From Gammaproteobacteria bacterium (GTDB lineage: Bacteria > Pseudomonadota > Gammaproteobacteria > Nevskiales > Nevskiaceae): a stretch of 64,000 nt of DNA. The position numbers and the translations under genes are program-made. Each line of letters starts with the position of its first letter. Positions within the stretch are counted from its first letter, which is position 1. The notes under the pieces were generated by a model. That model made no database searches. It was not told the origin of the DNA and was given only the letters and a program-made list of their open reading frames with translations. Positions 17,619 through 25,732 of this stretch are shown here, piece after piece. Where the stretch lies: positions 54,422 through 118,421 of the forward strand of contig JAHZLQ010000040.1 of assembly GCA_022599775.1 (NCBI GenBank), written 5' to 3'.

Positions 17619-18485
17619 TCAGGCCAGCGCGGCTTCGATGGCGGCGCGCTGGGTGGGCAGGCGTTCCCAGACCGGCGTGATGTCAACCGGCAAGGGCGGC
17701 AAGCGACCGAGACCGATCCAGGTCTGCCCGGGGTCGTGAAAGTCCGAGCCCACCGATCCGGCCAGATTGAAGCGACGCGTCTGCGCGGCGGCGAACTGCG
17801 TCTCGTCGCTCGGCGTGTTTCCGCAACAGACTTCGACGGCGTCGCCGCCCAGCGTGGCAAAGTCGGCGAACAGTTGCCGGAGCTTGGTGTTGCTGAGCTT
17901 GTACTTCATCGGATGGGCCAATACCGCGCAACCGCCGGCCGCATGGATCACCTCGATGGCGCTGGCCAGCGTGATCCATTCGATCTTCACATCCGCAGGC
18001 TTGCCATTGCCGAGCAGATTCTTGAACGCCCGGCCGAGATCGCGGCTGATGCCGGATTCGACCAACAGCCGGGCGAAATGGGTGCGCGTGATCAGTCCAC
18101 CTTCGGCCAGGGTCTGCGCACGCTGCAGAGCATTGCTCAGGCCAAAACCTTCAAGCTTGTGCGCCATCGTTTCGGCGCGGTCGCGGCGGCGCGCCTGCAC
18201 TTCGGCGATGCAGTCATTCAAGGCGGATGCCCCGGGGTCGATACCCAGTCCGACGATGTGCACGCCTTGACGGTTCCAGGTGGTCGACAGTTCGATTCCG
18301 GGCAGCAGATGCAGGCCGGCTTCGGCCGCCGCGGTCTGCGCTTCGGGCAGGCCGGAGACACCATCATGATCGGTCAACGCCAACACGCGGACGCCGGCCG
18401 CGGATGCCGCCTGCACCACGGCGGCGGGACGCAGACGACCGTCGGATGCCGTGGAGTGGCAATGCAGATCAATGAGGCTGGACAT
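17619..18485 (-). CDS. rnm: PHP-domain phosphoesterase, RNase AM (YciV/Rnm) type
   Basis: A 288-residue PHP-fold metalloenzyme. Metal ligands are visible in order: IDLHCHSTASDG, LALTDHDGVSG, LLPGIELSTTW, a middle helical insert, GGCAVLAHPMKYK, and GSDFHDPG. The layout matches the YciV/Rnm family, a 5'-3' exonuclease that trims the 5' ends of rRNAs and also removes nucleotides from 3',5'-bisphosphates. The start codon overlaps the stop of the upstream DNA ligase gene (ATGA), so the two proteins should be made together. Confidence 0.88.
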   Translation of the reverse strand: MSSLIDLHCHSTASDGRLRPAAVVQAASAAGVRVLALTDHDGVSGLPEAQTAAAEAGLHLLPGIELSTTWNRQGVHIVGLGIDPGASALNDCIAEVQARRRDRAETMAHKLEGFGLSNALQRAQTLAEGGLITRTHFARLLVESGISRDLGRAFKNLLGNGKPADVKIEWITLASAIEVIHAAGGCAVLAHPMKYKLSNTKLRQLFADFATLGGDAVEVCCGNTPSDETQFAAAQTRRFNLAGSVGSDFHDPGQTWIGLGRLPPLPVDITPVWERLPTQRAAIEAALA

Positions 18486-19360
18486 CAGGGCTGAGCGGGT
18501 TCGGCGGGCGGATCGGGTGGCGGCATCTCGTCGCGGATACGCATGAAGCGCGCGAAACGGGGAACGCCGTTGACGGTGAAGCCGTTGTAACGATACGTCA
18601 CCCAGCTGCCCAGTGCCGGCGGATCAGCACGTTGCTCGTCCGAAAAGCCGCTGCCCAGACGAAATTGCAGGCCATCCGGTCGTTCCACCACCAACGATCC
18701 GAGCACGCCCCGATACTTACCCTGGCCCGGCACGTAGCCGACCACGCGTGCTTCGGCGTCGTCGTAAGGTTTGAGCTTGAGCAGATCGTCGCTGCGAATC
18801 GCGCGATATGGCGCCGCGCCGCGATGCAGCATCAGGCCTTCGCCGCCCGCCGCGACCACGCGATCGAGCCGTCGATCCAGTTCGGCGGCATTGGCGACAT
18901 GGCTTTGTTCGATCAGCCGTAGCCAGGGAATCTGCAGCGTCGGTATCAATTCGCGCAGCGCGGCCAGGCGTTCGTCGAAGGTGCCGGGATGAGCCGGCAG
19001 GTCGAAGACCATGAACTTGAGCTCACGCCAGGCGGCTTCGTCCGGTGTGGTGCGCCGTACGGTGCCGCTGAGTTCGGCGAAGCGCGCGCGGCCCATCCAC
19101 AGCTCGCCGTCCAGCGGCTGCGACGGCCAGCCTTGCGTGAACCAGGGCGGCGCTTCGATGCGGTAGCCGCCGCGCGTGAGCAGTTCGGTGCCGCTCCAGT
19201 AGCCGCGTACGCCGTCGAGCTTTTCGCTAACCCAGTAGGCGTCGAGATCGACGCCGGTTTCATAGCGCTCGGCCAGCATCAGTGCCGGCGGATTTGCCGC
19301 GCGAATCACCAGGGCTTGCGCGAACCACAGCACCAGACCGATTTTGATGATGAGCTTCAT
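18485..19360 (-). CDS. ligE: Periplasmic ATP-dependent DNA ligase (LigE)
   Basis: A 291-residue minimal ATP-dependent DNA ligase. The N-terminal hydrophobic leader (LIIKIGLVLWFAQALVIRAA) predicts export. The nucleotidyltransferase domain follows with the adenylation motif SEKLDGVRGYW (Lys in KxDG), GELWMG (motif III), FMVFDLP, GGEGLMLHRG (motif IV) and LLKLKPYDDAEARVVG (motif V). An OB-fold ends it, with a proline-rich tail. Enzymes of this type are thought to seal incoming DNA in the periplasm of competent or DNA-rich species. It shares a four-base overlap with the PHP nuclease gene downstream. Confidence 0.9.
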   Translation of the reverse strand: MKLIIKIGLVLWFAQALVIRAANPPALMLAERYETGVDLDAYWVSEKLDGVRGYWSGTELLTRGGYRIEAPPWFTQGWPSQPLDGELWMGRARFAELSGTVRRTTPDEAAWRELKFMVFDLPAHPGTFDERLAALRELIPTLQIPWLRLIEQSHVANAAELDRRLDRVVAAGGEGLMLHRGAAPYRAIRSDDLLKLKPYDDAEARVVGYVPGQGKYRGVLGSLVVERPDGLQFRLGSGFSDEQRADPPALGSWVTYRYNGFTVNGVPRFARFMRIRDEMPPPDPPAEPAQP

Positions 19361-19480
19361 GTCGCGCCCCTCCCAGGCTCAGGAGCCGGCACGATGCTTC
19401 AGTCCGGTCCCGTTTTGGACATGCGGCAGTGTCTCAGTAGCGGCGGCGCGAACCAAGCGCGCGACGCGGTAAGAGAATGC

Positions 19481-19846
19481 TCAGCGGGAGGCAGGCGGCG
19501 GCTGCTGGACATTGATGGTCTCCAGGTGGCGACGCGCCACGCTGGATCCGGACTGCAGTTCATACACGCCAAGGATCAGCATCACTGCGGCGCTGGCGAC
19601 CAATACCGGGTCGCTTTGCAGCAGCAGCGCCGCTGCCAGCAGCAGGGCGTTGATCCGAACCAGCCAGCGCGCCAACCGCAAAGGCTGATCGAAGCCTTGC
19701 GCGTACCAGCGCAACAGGCGGTTATCGGCGTTGCGGCCCTCGCGGGCATGAACACAGCGGCGGTTGAGTCGGTATAGCAAACGTCCGTCGAGAAAGGCAG
19801 TGATGCCTACGATGATCAGTGCTGTCAGCAAAATGTAGTCGGTCAT
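19481..19846 (-). CDS. Small inner-membrane protein, unknown function
   Basis: A 121-residue protein. The first hydrophobic segment is YILLTALIIVGITAFL (residues 4-19). Two more follow a basic loop (RLLYRLNRRCVHAREGRNADNR): INALLLAAALLLQ and VLVASAAVMLILGVYEL. The C-terminus (SSVARRHLETINVQQPPPASR) is soluble. The ATG at 19846 is supported by a perfect GGAGG eight bases upstream; longer open frames lack that. I do not recognise a family. It sits between ligE and the lipid kinase gene on the same strand but with gaps above 100 bp on both sides. Confidence 0.75.
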   Translation of the reverse strand: MTDYILLTALIIVGITAFLDGRLLYRLNRRCVHAREGRNADNRLLRWYAQGFDQPLRLARWLVRINALLLAAALLLQSDPVLVASAAVMLILGVYELQSGSSVARRHLETINVQQPPPASR

Positions 19847-19994
19847 TGCGGTGCCCTCCATGTCTGCGCGCGAACCTCGGGTTCGTTCGCGAATGACGCT
19901 TGGATGACAATCTGATCGCTGCTGACGGCGCCGAACAGGACGCACAGGATCGGCGGCGGTACAACGGCGGCCGAACGGTCCCTGGCTGCTCGTT

Positions 19995-20906
19995 TCAGGC
20001 CGCCTCCTGATCGATACGCTTGTCGGGCAGGGTCTGCGACGCGAACACCCGCAAGGCTGCTGGATGGCAAACGAAGCGCGCCGGCGACTTGCCGATGATC
20101 TCGCCGTCTGCGGTGATCGTATGCGGGCGTGTGGTGTCGATTTCCACCGCGCGGACGCGCTGCGTGAATACGTCCACCAGCTTGTGGGTGGAACCGGTGC
20201 GCAGGGCGAGCGCCACCTTGAGCCAGCGCCACCAGGGTTGCGGCGGCACCACGCAGAGGTCGAGCCCGGCATCGTCGATGCGCGCGTTTTCGGCAACCGG
20301 CGTGCCGCCGCCGTAGAACACGCCATTGCCGACCGCGACCTGCACGGTTTTCATCGTCATGCGCTGACCGTTGAAGCGCAGCGTGACATGAAAGCGCCGC
20401 AACACCCGTAGCGCGCTGGTGGCGGCGATCAGGTAACTCAGCGGACCCAGCCAGCGCTTCAGGCCCGAATCGAGGTGGTGCGAAACCGCTACGCCGAAGC
20501 CGATATGCGCCACATTGAGGAAGTAGTGTCCGTTGACTTCTCCGACATCGACGCTGACGGTTCGCCCCTCCGAAATCTGCGCGAAAGCGTCCTCGATCAT
20601 GCTGGGCAGTTCCAGGGTTCTGGCGAAGTCGTTGGCGGTGCCCATGGGCACCACGCCCAACGGCAGGTCGAGCCCGAAGATTCCGTTGAGCGCCAGATTG
20701 ACCGTGCCGTCTCCGCCCGCAGCGATCACGCGATCGATACGTCCACGATGCTGCTCGCACAACTCGGCCAGCTCGCTGGCGCTCGACGGCGTGGCTTCCA
20801 GGACCTCGATCCCATGCCGGCGCAGTAGCTTGACGCCGGTGTCCAGATTGTTGCCGCCGTTGCGGGCGTGCGGGTTGTAGATCAACAACGCACATGGTTT
20901 GTTCAA
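19995..20906 (-). CDS. YegS/DagK-family lipid kinase
   Basis: A 303-residue diacylglycerol-kinase-catalytic-domain protein. Seen: the N-terminal LLIYNPHARNGGN phosphate-loop strand, the nucleotide motif VIAAGGDGTVNLALNG, and the family segment PLGVVPMGTANDFARTL. A beta-sandwich C-domain holds FLNVAHIGFGVAVSH, GGGTPVAENARIDDAGLDLCVV and ITADGEIIG. It phosphorylates a lipid with a free hydroxyl (diacylglycerol, phosphatidylglycerol or a sphingoid base); which one cannot be told from sequence. It is cytosolic or peripherally bound to the membrane. Confidence 0.9.
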   Translation of the reverse strand: MNKPCALLIYNPHARNGGNNLDTGVKLLRRHGIEVLEATPSSASELAELCEQHRGRIDRVIAAGGDGTVNLALNGIFGLDLPLGVVPMGTANDFARTLELPSMIEDAFAQISEGRTVSVDVGEVNGHYFLNVAHIGFGVAVSHHLDSGLKRWLGPLSYLIAATSALRVLRRFHVTLRFNGQRMTMKTVQVAVGNGVFYGGGTPVAENARIDDAGLDLCVVPPQPWWRWLKVALALRTGSTHKLVDVFTQRVRAVEIDTTRPHTITADGEIIGKSPARFVCHPAALRVFASQTLPDKRIDQEAA

Positions 20907-20966
20907 GCGGGTGTGCCTGTCGCTATAAACCGACAGACAGTCTATGAAGCGGCTGGGAATGGAGGC

Positions 20967-21908
20967 TTAACGCAACGCTTCGCGGAAGCGACGCAGGTTC
21001 TGCGCGCTCAGGTTCACCATGTTCTGGCGCGCTTCCGGTGTGATCCAGGCACTGTGCGGCGTCACCAGCAGGTTCAGCGGTTCGTGCAGAGCCTCGATCA
21101 GCGCGTGCCCGTCCACCGGTGGCTCCTGCGGCAGACTGTCCACGCCGAGACCGCCGAGACGACCGCTGCGCAAGGCATCGAGCGCCGCGAGTTCGTCGAT
21201 GAGTCCGCCGCGTGCGCAGTTCAACAGCAGGGCGCCGGGCTTGATGCGCGCCAGCAGCGATGCGTCGACCAGATGATAAGTCGCCTCGGTCAGCGGGCAA
21301 TGCAGGCTCAGCACGTCGGTCTGTTCGATCAGGGCGGCCAGTGGTGGACGCGAATCCTGCGATTCCTTGCCGGGACGGGCACAGAAACTGACGCGCATTT
21401 CAAAGGCCCGCGCCAGTCGGGCGACCGCCTGACCGAGCGCGCCGGAACCGACGATGACCAGATGCTTGCCGGCCAGTTGCAACACGCGGTGATCCATCAG
21501 ACAGAAGCGCTCGCTGGTCTGCCACCGGCCCTCGGCGACATCGCGCCGGTAGCGCGGCAGCTGCGTGGCCAGCGCCAGCATCATCATCAGGCAGTGCTGG
21601 GCGACGCTGGCGGTGCCGTAGGCTTCGACGTTGGCGACCTCAATGCCACGCGCCTGCGCGGCGGCACGGTCGATGTTGTTGGTGCCGGTGGCCAGTACGC
21701 AGATCAGGCGCAGCGACGGCAGTGCGTCGATTGCCTGCGCGTCGATCACCACTTTGTTGCTGAGCGCCACTTCGGCGCCTTGCAGGCGCTCGATCAGCTG
21801 ATCGGCCGATGTGGCGTCGTGAATGTCCAGTGAGTCGACTTGTTGCCGGATCGGGCCCAGGTCCACATCGTGGCCGAGGCTGCCGGCATCCAGAAGCACT
21901 GCGCGCAT
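20967..21908 (-). CDS. D-2-hydroxyacid dehydrogenase (glycerate dehydrogenase-like)
   Basis: A 313-residue NAD(P)-dependent enzyme of the D-isomer 2-hydroxyacid family. The cofactor site is LVIVGSGALGQAVARLA (GxGxxG). The catalytic Arg is in LLLNCARGGLIDE, the Glu follows in the PQEPP region, and the catalytic His is in LVTPHSAWITPEA. An N-terminal catalytic half includes ATGTNNIDRAAAQARGIEVANVEAYGTASVAQH. The pattern fits hydroxypyruvate/glycerate reductases best. The ATG at 21908 (MRAVLLDAGSLG) matches family starts; the longer frame upstream overlaps the next gene and is not real. Confidence 0.9.
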   Translation of the reverse strand: MRAVLLDAGSLGHDVDLGPIRQQVDSLDIHDATSADQLIERLQGAEVALSNKVVIDAQAIDALPSLRLICVLATGTNNIDRAAAQARGIEVANVEAYGTASVAQHCLMMMLALATQLPRYRRDVAEGRWQTSERFCLMDHRVLQLAGKHLVIVGSGALGQAVARLARAFEMRVSFCARPGKESQDSRPPLAALIEQTDVLSLHCPLTEATYHLVDASLLARIKPGALLLNCARGGLIDELAALDALRSGRLGGLGVDSLPQEPPVDGHALIEALHEPLNLLVTPHSAWITPEARQNMVNLSAQNLRRFREALR

Positions 21909-21978
21909 TGTGGCTCGGGCGAGAAAATGGAGCCCGATTGTAGAACGTGTGTCGCGCGGCTTACCTATGTGGTGGCGA

Positions 21979-22167
21979 TCAGCAGGCCACGCGTAGCGGT
22001 GTGAGTTTGCCGCGCATGCTGCGCTTGGCGTTGCGCAACTTGGTGGTGGCGATCTGCAGAGTGGCTTCGAGCGCGGCAAGGGCTTCCACATCGCCTTCCT
22101 GCTGGATTTGCCGCAGCAGATTCTGCACATGCAGCACGATCTTGCCGATTTCACGGTCCATGTTCAT
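21979..22167 (-). CDS. Small helical protein (62 aa), unknown function
   Basis: A 62-residue protein starting at 22167 (MNMDREIGKIV), supported by a very strong ribosome site (AAGGAGGGG, five to seven bases upstream on the minus strand). It is almost entirely predicted helix: VLHVQNLLRQIQQEGDVEALAALEATLQIATTKLRNAKR, with Leu/Ile heptad spacing that suggests a coiled-coil dimer, and a basic end. It is cytosolic, with no cysteine pair or known motif apart from the final Ala-Cys. I do not recognise it. Confidence 0.65.
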   Translation of the reverse strand: MNMDREIGKIVLHVQNLLRQIQQEGDVEALAALEATLQIATTKLRNAKRSMRGKLTPLRVAC

Positions 22168-22278
22168 CGTTCCCCTCCTTAAACGCCCCGGCGTATCAGG
22201 TCGAAACGATAGTCGTGTCGCGGCGGCACGACAATCCCGTAGATGGGGGATAGAGCGACAAACTGTGTCGGACATTTC

Positions 22279-22314
22279 GGATTCCGGCGTAGGGCAGGGA
22301 CTACGCCGGAATCC
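22279..22314. repeat. REP-like palindromic hairpin
   Basis: GGATTCCGGCGTAG (22279-22292) and CTACGCCGGAATCC (22301-22314) are perfect 14-bp inverted arms around an eight-base loop. There is no U-tract on either strand. GTAG with CCGG-rich arms resembles REP (repetitive extragenic palindrome) elements, and the GGATTCCGG core recurs in the hairpin at 58036-58067. It lies downstream of mscL and may protect its 3' end. Confidence 0.6.
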
Positions 22315-22345
22315 GGTGCATCGACCGTCGGGCTTGAGCCTGGAT

Positions 22346-22759
22346 TTACTGGCGCGTCTTCAGCAGGTCGCGGATTTCGCCGAGCAACACTTCTTCCTTG
22401 CTCGGGGCCGGCGGCGGCGGTGGCGGTGCAGGCTTGGCCTCTTCCTTGCGGCGAACCGTATTGATGCCCTTGACCACCATGAAGATCACGAAGGCGATGA
22501 TGATGAAATCGACGATCGTGAGGATGAACTGCCCGTAGCGGATCGCCACTTCAGGTGCGTCCTCGGTGGCTTGTTTGAGCACCACGGCCAGATTCTTGAA
22601 CGGAACGCCGGCGATCAGCATGCCCAGCGGCGGCATGATCACGTCGGCCACCAGTGAGGAGACGATTTTGCCGAAGGCGCCGCCGATGACGATACCAACC
22701 GCCATGTCGATGACGTTTCCGCGCATCGCGAAAGTCTTGAATTCCTGCATCATGCTCAT
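22346..22759 (-). CDS. mscL: Large-conductance mechanosensitive channel MscL
   Basis: A 137-residue inner-membrane channel that opens under membrane tension to release solutes in hypo-osmotic shock. Two membrane helices: M1 around [22 protein letters not shown] (with the constriction-site residues) and M2 around [21 protein letters not shown]. The N-terminal amphipathic helix [12 protein letters not shown] and the C-terminal helical bundle ([13 protein letters not shown]) after a polyproline linker are typical. The ATG at 22759 (MSMMQEF) fits family starts. Confidence 0.97.
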   Translation of the reverse strand: MSMMQEFKTFAMRGNVIDMAVGIVIGGAFGKIVSSLVADVIMPPLGMLIAGVPFKNLAVVLKQATEDAPEVAIRYGQFILTIVDFIIIAFVIFMVVKGINTVRRKEEAKPAPPPPPPAPSKEEVLLGEIRDLLKTRQ

Positions 22760-22876
22760 CCGAATCGTCTCCTTGCGGGTCTTGGCGGCTTTACGCCGTA
22801 TCAATGCTGGCCATTGGCCAGGCAGCGGGCCCGAGTATCACGCGGGGTGCCTGAGCCGCGCTTGAACCAAGCGCTT

Positions 22877-23740
22877 TCAGACGCAGTCCGCGAGTCCTTC
22901 GCGCAGGCTCGGATACCGCAGTACCACGCCCAGCTGCTCGCGCATGCGGTCGATCCGTAATCGTTTGGACTCTTCCAGAAACGACAGCATCGCCGGCGTC
23001 AGCGCCCGCCGTGCCTGTGCCATCGGGATTATCGGCGGCGGCGGCAGGCCCAGCCGCGTCGCGCAGCGCAGGAAGTAGTCCGCCATCGGGCTGGGACGGC
23101 CGTCGGCAATGTTGTACGCCGCGCCGTCGATACCGCACTGCGCCGCCGCGCAGGCGGCTGTGGCGAGATCTTCCGAATGGATGCGGTTGCTGTACGGGCT
23201 TTCGGCCGGGTCGATCACCGGCAAGCCTTGGCGCAGGCGCCGTTCCGGCAGCCGGCCCGGTCCGTAAATGCCGGGGACGCGCAGCACGACGGTCTCGCCC
23301 CCGCGGGCGCGCCACTCGGCCAGCGCGTTCTCGGCATCGACCCGGCGCCGCGCTCGATCGGTCTGGGGCTTGAACGGTTCGTCCTCGTCGATCCAGCGTC
23401 CTTCGCAATCGCCATAGACGCCGGACGTCGAGATGTAGACGATGCGCTCGATACCGCGTGCCGCGGCCAGCCAGTTGCGCAGGCGCGGGTCGCTGAGGCC
23501 GGCCTTGGGCGGTGGCGCGAACCAGAACAGCAGCGGGGCCTGGGGCGGTGTCGCGGGGCGGTCGAGGTCGTATGCCAGCGCGGGAACGCCGTGTCCGGCC
23601 AACCGGATCGCGCCTGGCTCGGAAGAAACCACTCCGCTAACCTCGACGCCGCACTCCAGAAGCCGCCGAGCGACGCGCTGGCCGATGTCGCCGCAACCGA
23701 CGATCAATGCCTTTTCCGACAGAGTGATTGCACGATTCAT
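22877..23740 (-). CDS. SDR/NAD-dependent epimerase-like protein (YeeZ type)
   Basis: A 287-residue Rossmann-fold protein. The nucleotide-binding start is KALIVGCGDIGQRVARRL (GxGxxG-like). The active-site strand is IVYISTSGVYGD with the SDR-type Ser and Tyr, followed by VLRVPGIYGPGRLP and a C-terminal lid. It resembles extended SDR proteins such as YeeZ, annotated as NAD(P)-dependent sugar-nucleotide epimerases without proven substrate. The ATG at 23740 shares two bases with the ATG of the ferredoxin reductase gene on the other strand, so no intergenic space separates the two coding regions as annotated. A later TTG before IVGCGD is a possible alternative start. Confidence 0.82.
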   Translation of the reverse strand: MNRAITLSEKALIVGCGDIGQRVARRLLECGVEVSGVVSSEPGAIRLAGHGVPALAYDLDRPATPPQAPLLFWFAPPPKAGLSDPRLRNWLAAARGIERIVYISTSGVYGDCEGRWIDEDEPFKPQTDRARRRVDAENALAEWRARGGETVVLRVPGIYGPGRLPERRLRQGLPVIDPAESPYSNRIHSEDLATAACAAAQCGIDGAAYNIADGRPSPMADYFLRCATRLGLPPPPIIPMAQARRALTPAMLSFLEESKRLRIDRMREQLGVVLRYPSLREGLADCV

Positions 23741-24764
23741 GCACAAAGTCTATCTGGCCAACAGCGATACCGCGTTCGATGTTTCCGAAGGCGAAACCAT
23801 CCTGGCCGCCGCGCAGCGCCAAGGCCTGAACCTGCCGTTCGGCTGCCAGAGCGGTACTTGTGGTGCCTGCCGTGCCCAGGTGACGCAGGGTCGGGTCGAA
23901 ACCCTGGGAGAACCCCCGGCCCTGAGTCCGGCGGAACGTGACGCTGGCTTTACGCTGAGCTGCCTGGCCAGGCCGATGGGCGAAGTGCATCTGGATCTGC
24001 ATCTGCCGGGTGAGTTCGCGGCCTTGAGGCCACAGCTGTGGCCGGCGCGCGTGATCGGAAAATGCTGGCTGACGCATGACGTGATCGGCCTGAGCCTGCG
24101 GTTGCCGCAAAGCGAACGGCCGTTGCGATGGCTTGCCGGCCAGTATCTGGATGTACTGACCGACGACGGCGGGCGCCGCAGCTTTTCGATCGCCAATGCC
24201 TCCGGCTCGGAGTTGATCGAGCTGCACCTGCGCGTGGTGCCGGGCGGCCGCTTCGCCAACTGGGTGGCGCACGACATGCCGCTGCGCACGATCCTGCGTT
24301 TCGAGGCGCCGCTGGGCGCCTTCTTCGTCCGCGGCGACACGCGGCGGCCGATGGTGTTCATGGCCGGCGGCACCGGTCTGGCGCCGGTGCGGGCGATGCT
24401 CCAGGAATGCGTGCAACGCGGTGAAACGCGGCCGATGACGCTGTTCTGGGGGGCACGCGCGCAGCGCGACCTGTATTGCGATGCCGAGCTGCGTGAGCTG
24501 AGCGAACGTTGTCCATCGTTGCGATACGTGCCCGTGCTGTCGGAGCCGGATGCAGACTGGCAAGGTGGGCGCGGCTGGGTCCACGAGGAAGTGCTGCGCC
24601 ATGTCCCGGATATTGCCGGCCACGAGCTTTACATGAGCGGCCCGCCGCCGATGATCGAAGCCGGCAAACGCGCGTTCAGCGAGGCCGGGCTCGATCCTGC
24701 ACGGATGTACTACGACAGCTTCGAATACGCGTACCGGTCGTTCCCGGTCGCGAATGCTCCGTAG
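23739..24764 (+). CDS. 2Fe-2S ferredoxin / FAD oxidoreductase (CDP-6-deoxy-delta-3,4-glucoseen reductase-like)
   Basis: A 341-residue electron-transfer protein. Residues 1-90 form a plant-type ferredoxin with the cluster cysteines in FGCQSGTCGACRAQV and a fourth in LSCLARP. Next comes an FAD-binding barrel (about 100-195) with RSFSIANAS, then an NAD(P) domain with VFMAGGTGLAPVRAML, LFWGAR and YMSGPPPMIEAGKRAF. This matches reductases annotated as AscD-like, or the reductase parts of oxygenases. Its partner is unknown; no oxygenase or sugar gene is adjacent. The ATG overlaps the start codon of the divergent epimerase gene. Confidence 0.88.
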   Translation: MHKVYLANSDTAFDVSEGETILAAAQRQGLNLPFGCQSGTCGACRAQVTQGRVETLGEPPALSPAERDAGFTLSCLARPMGEVHLDLHLPGEFAALRPQLWPARVIGKCWLTHDVIGLSLRLPQSERPLRWLAGQYLDVLTDDGGRRSFSIANASGSELIELHLRVVPGGRFANWVAHDMPLRTILRFEAPLGAFFVRGDTRRPMVFMAGGTGLAPVRAMLQECVQRGETRPMTLFWGARAQRDLYCDAELRELSERCPSLRYVPVLSEPDADWQGGRGWVHEEVLRHVPDIAGHELYMSGPPPMIEAGKRAFSEAGLDPARMYYDSFEYAYRSFPVANAP

Positions 24765-24772
24765 TCGAAACG

Positions 24773-25531
24773 CTACGGTGAGGCCGCTGCCCGTGCGTTC
24801 TGTTGATACCAGCGCCGCAGGATGTCGACCCCGCCGCCGTCGCTGTCGCGGCGCAGCCGTGCTTCCTGGCGGCCCATGGTCTTGAACAGTGCAGCGACGG
24901 CGCGATCGGCCACGAACGCGGACAGATCGTCGCGCGGACCGGCGAGAAAGGCGCCGAGGTCGCCGGCACCCAGTATCAGCGCTTCGTATTCGCGGTTCGC
25001 CTGGGTCTGGCGCAGGGCGAGGTCGACCAGCGGACTGAGCTGACGGCGCACGGTTTCGCCCGCCTGATTGCGCAGATAGGCGGTGGCGGCGACATCGCCA
25101 CCCGCGACGCGGCCGCCGGCCGGCCACTGCACCGCCAGCGTCACATCGGATAGCGGGCCACCGAAATCGGCGATCGCCAGTTCCGCAGCGTGATTGATCG
25201 ACTTGTGGAAGGCCTGCAGTTCCTGCGAATAGCCACGCATCGTCAGATAGCGCGAGGCACGTTCCATCATTCTGGGCAGGGGAATGCGCAGACCGGGGTC
25301 GTTCCAGATCGCCTCGCGCTTGGCCAGCTGCGCGACGCTGCGCTGGCCACTGATTTCGAGCAGCTGGCGCATCGCGCTGCCGGTATCGACGCTGTTCACA
25401 ACCGGCGGCGGCGGGGGCGGCGGGGGCGATGGCTTGCGCGCTACGGGCGCGGGCGCGGAGGCACAACCGGCCAGCAGCGCCGATACCAAGATCAGCCTGC
25501 GCAGCTGCGGTGCTGTCGCTCCCTGTCCCAT
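24773..25531 (-). CDS. DUF4197 lipoprotein
   Basis: A 252-residue predicted lipoprotein. The leader ends in LVSALLAGCASA, then comes a proline run (eight prolines near residues 36-43) as a flexible tether. The DUF4197 domain follows (about 50-245) with LRIPLPRMMERASRYLTMRGY, INHAAELAIADF, ATAYLRNQAGETVRRQL and ALFKTMGRQEARLRRD. Its role is unknown. The ATG at 25531 is picked because it starts the lipoprotein signal. It runs convergent to the ferredoxin reductase gene, with only eight bases between. Confidence 0.82.
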   Translation of the reverse strand: MGQGATAPQLRRLILVSALLAGCASAPAPVARKPSPPPPPPPPVVNSVDTGSAMRQLLEISGQRSVAQLAKREAIWNDPGLRIPLPRMMERASRYLTMRGYSQELQAFHKSINHAAELAIADFGGPLSDVTLAVQWPAGGRVAGGDVAATAYLRNQAGETVRRQLSPLVDLALRQTQANREYEALILGAGDLGAFLAGPRDDLSAFVADRAVAALFKTMGRQEARLRRDSDGGGVDILRRWYQQNARAAASP

Positions 25532-25647
25532 GATTCGATCCGTGAACGTCCTGAGCCGGTGCCTGTCCGGGCACCGGCTTGAAATGCACGATGCGTGCGT
25601 ATTGCGCGGCCTGGCGCTGCACACTACCGGCGTCACCCTTCCGAGCG

Positions 25648-25653
25648 TATAAT
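25648..25653 (+). promoter_or_regulatory. Probable -10 box of typA
   Basis: A perfect TATAAT (25648-25653) lies about 80 bases before the GTG start of typA. No good -35 hexamer is seen 16-18 bp upstream, so strength depends on an activator or on sequence I cannot evaluate. It implies a leader of about 70 nt. Confidence 0.45.
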
Positions 25654-25732
25654 CCGCCGCCTTTTACCCGCGTGGCCGTCCGGCCATGCGCGCTAGCGCC
25701 GTTTCCCGGCCCCTGATCGAGCAGCCGTCCCC

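Noticed and set aside
23637..25622. 661-codon minus-strand frame opposite the ferredoxin reductase gene
   Set aside because: It overlaps the clearly real reductase and the DUF4197 gene in another frame and has no domain.
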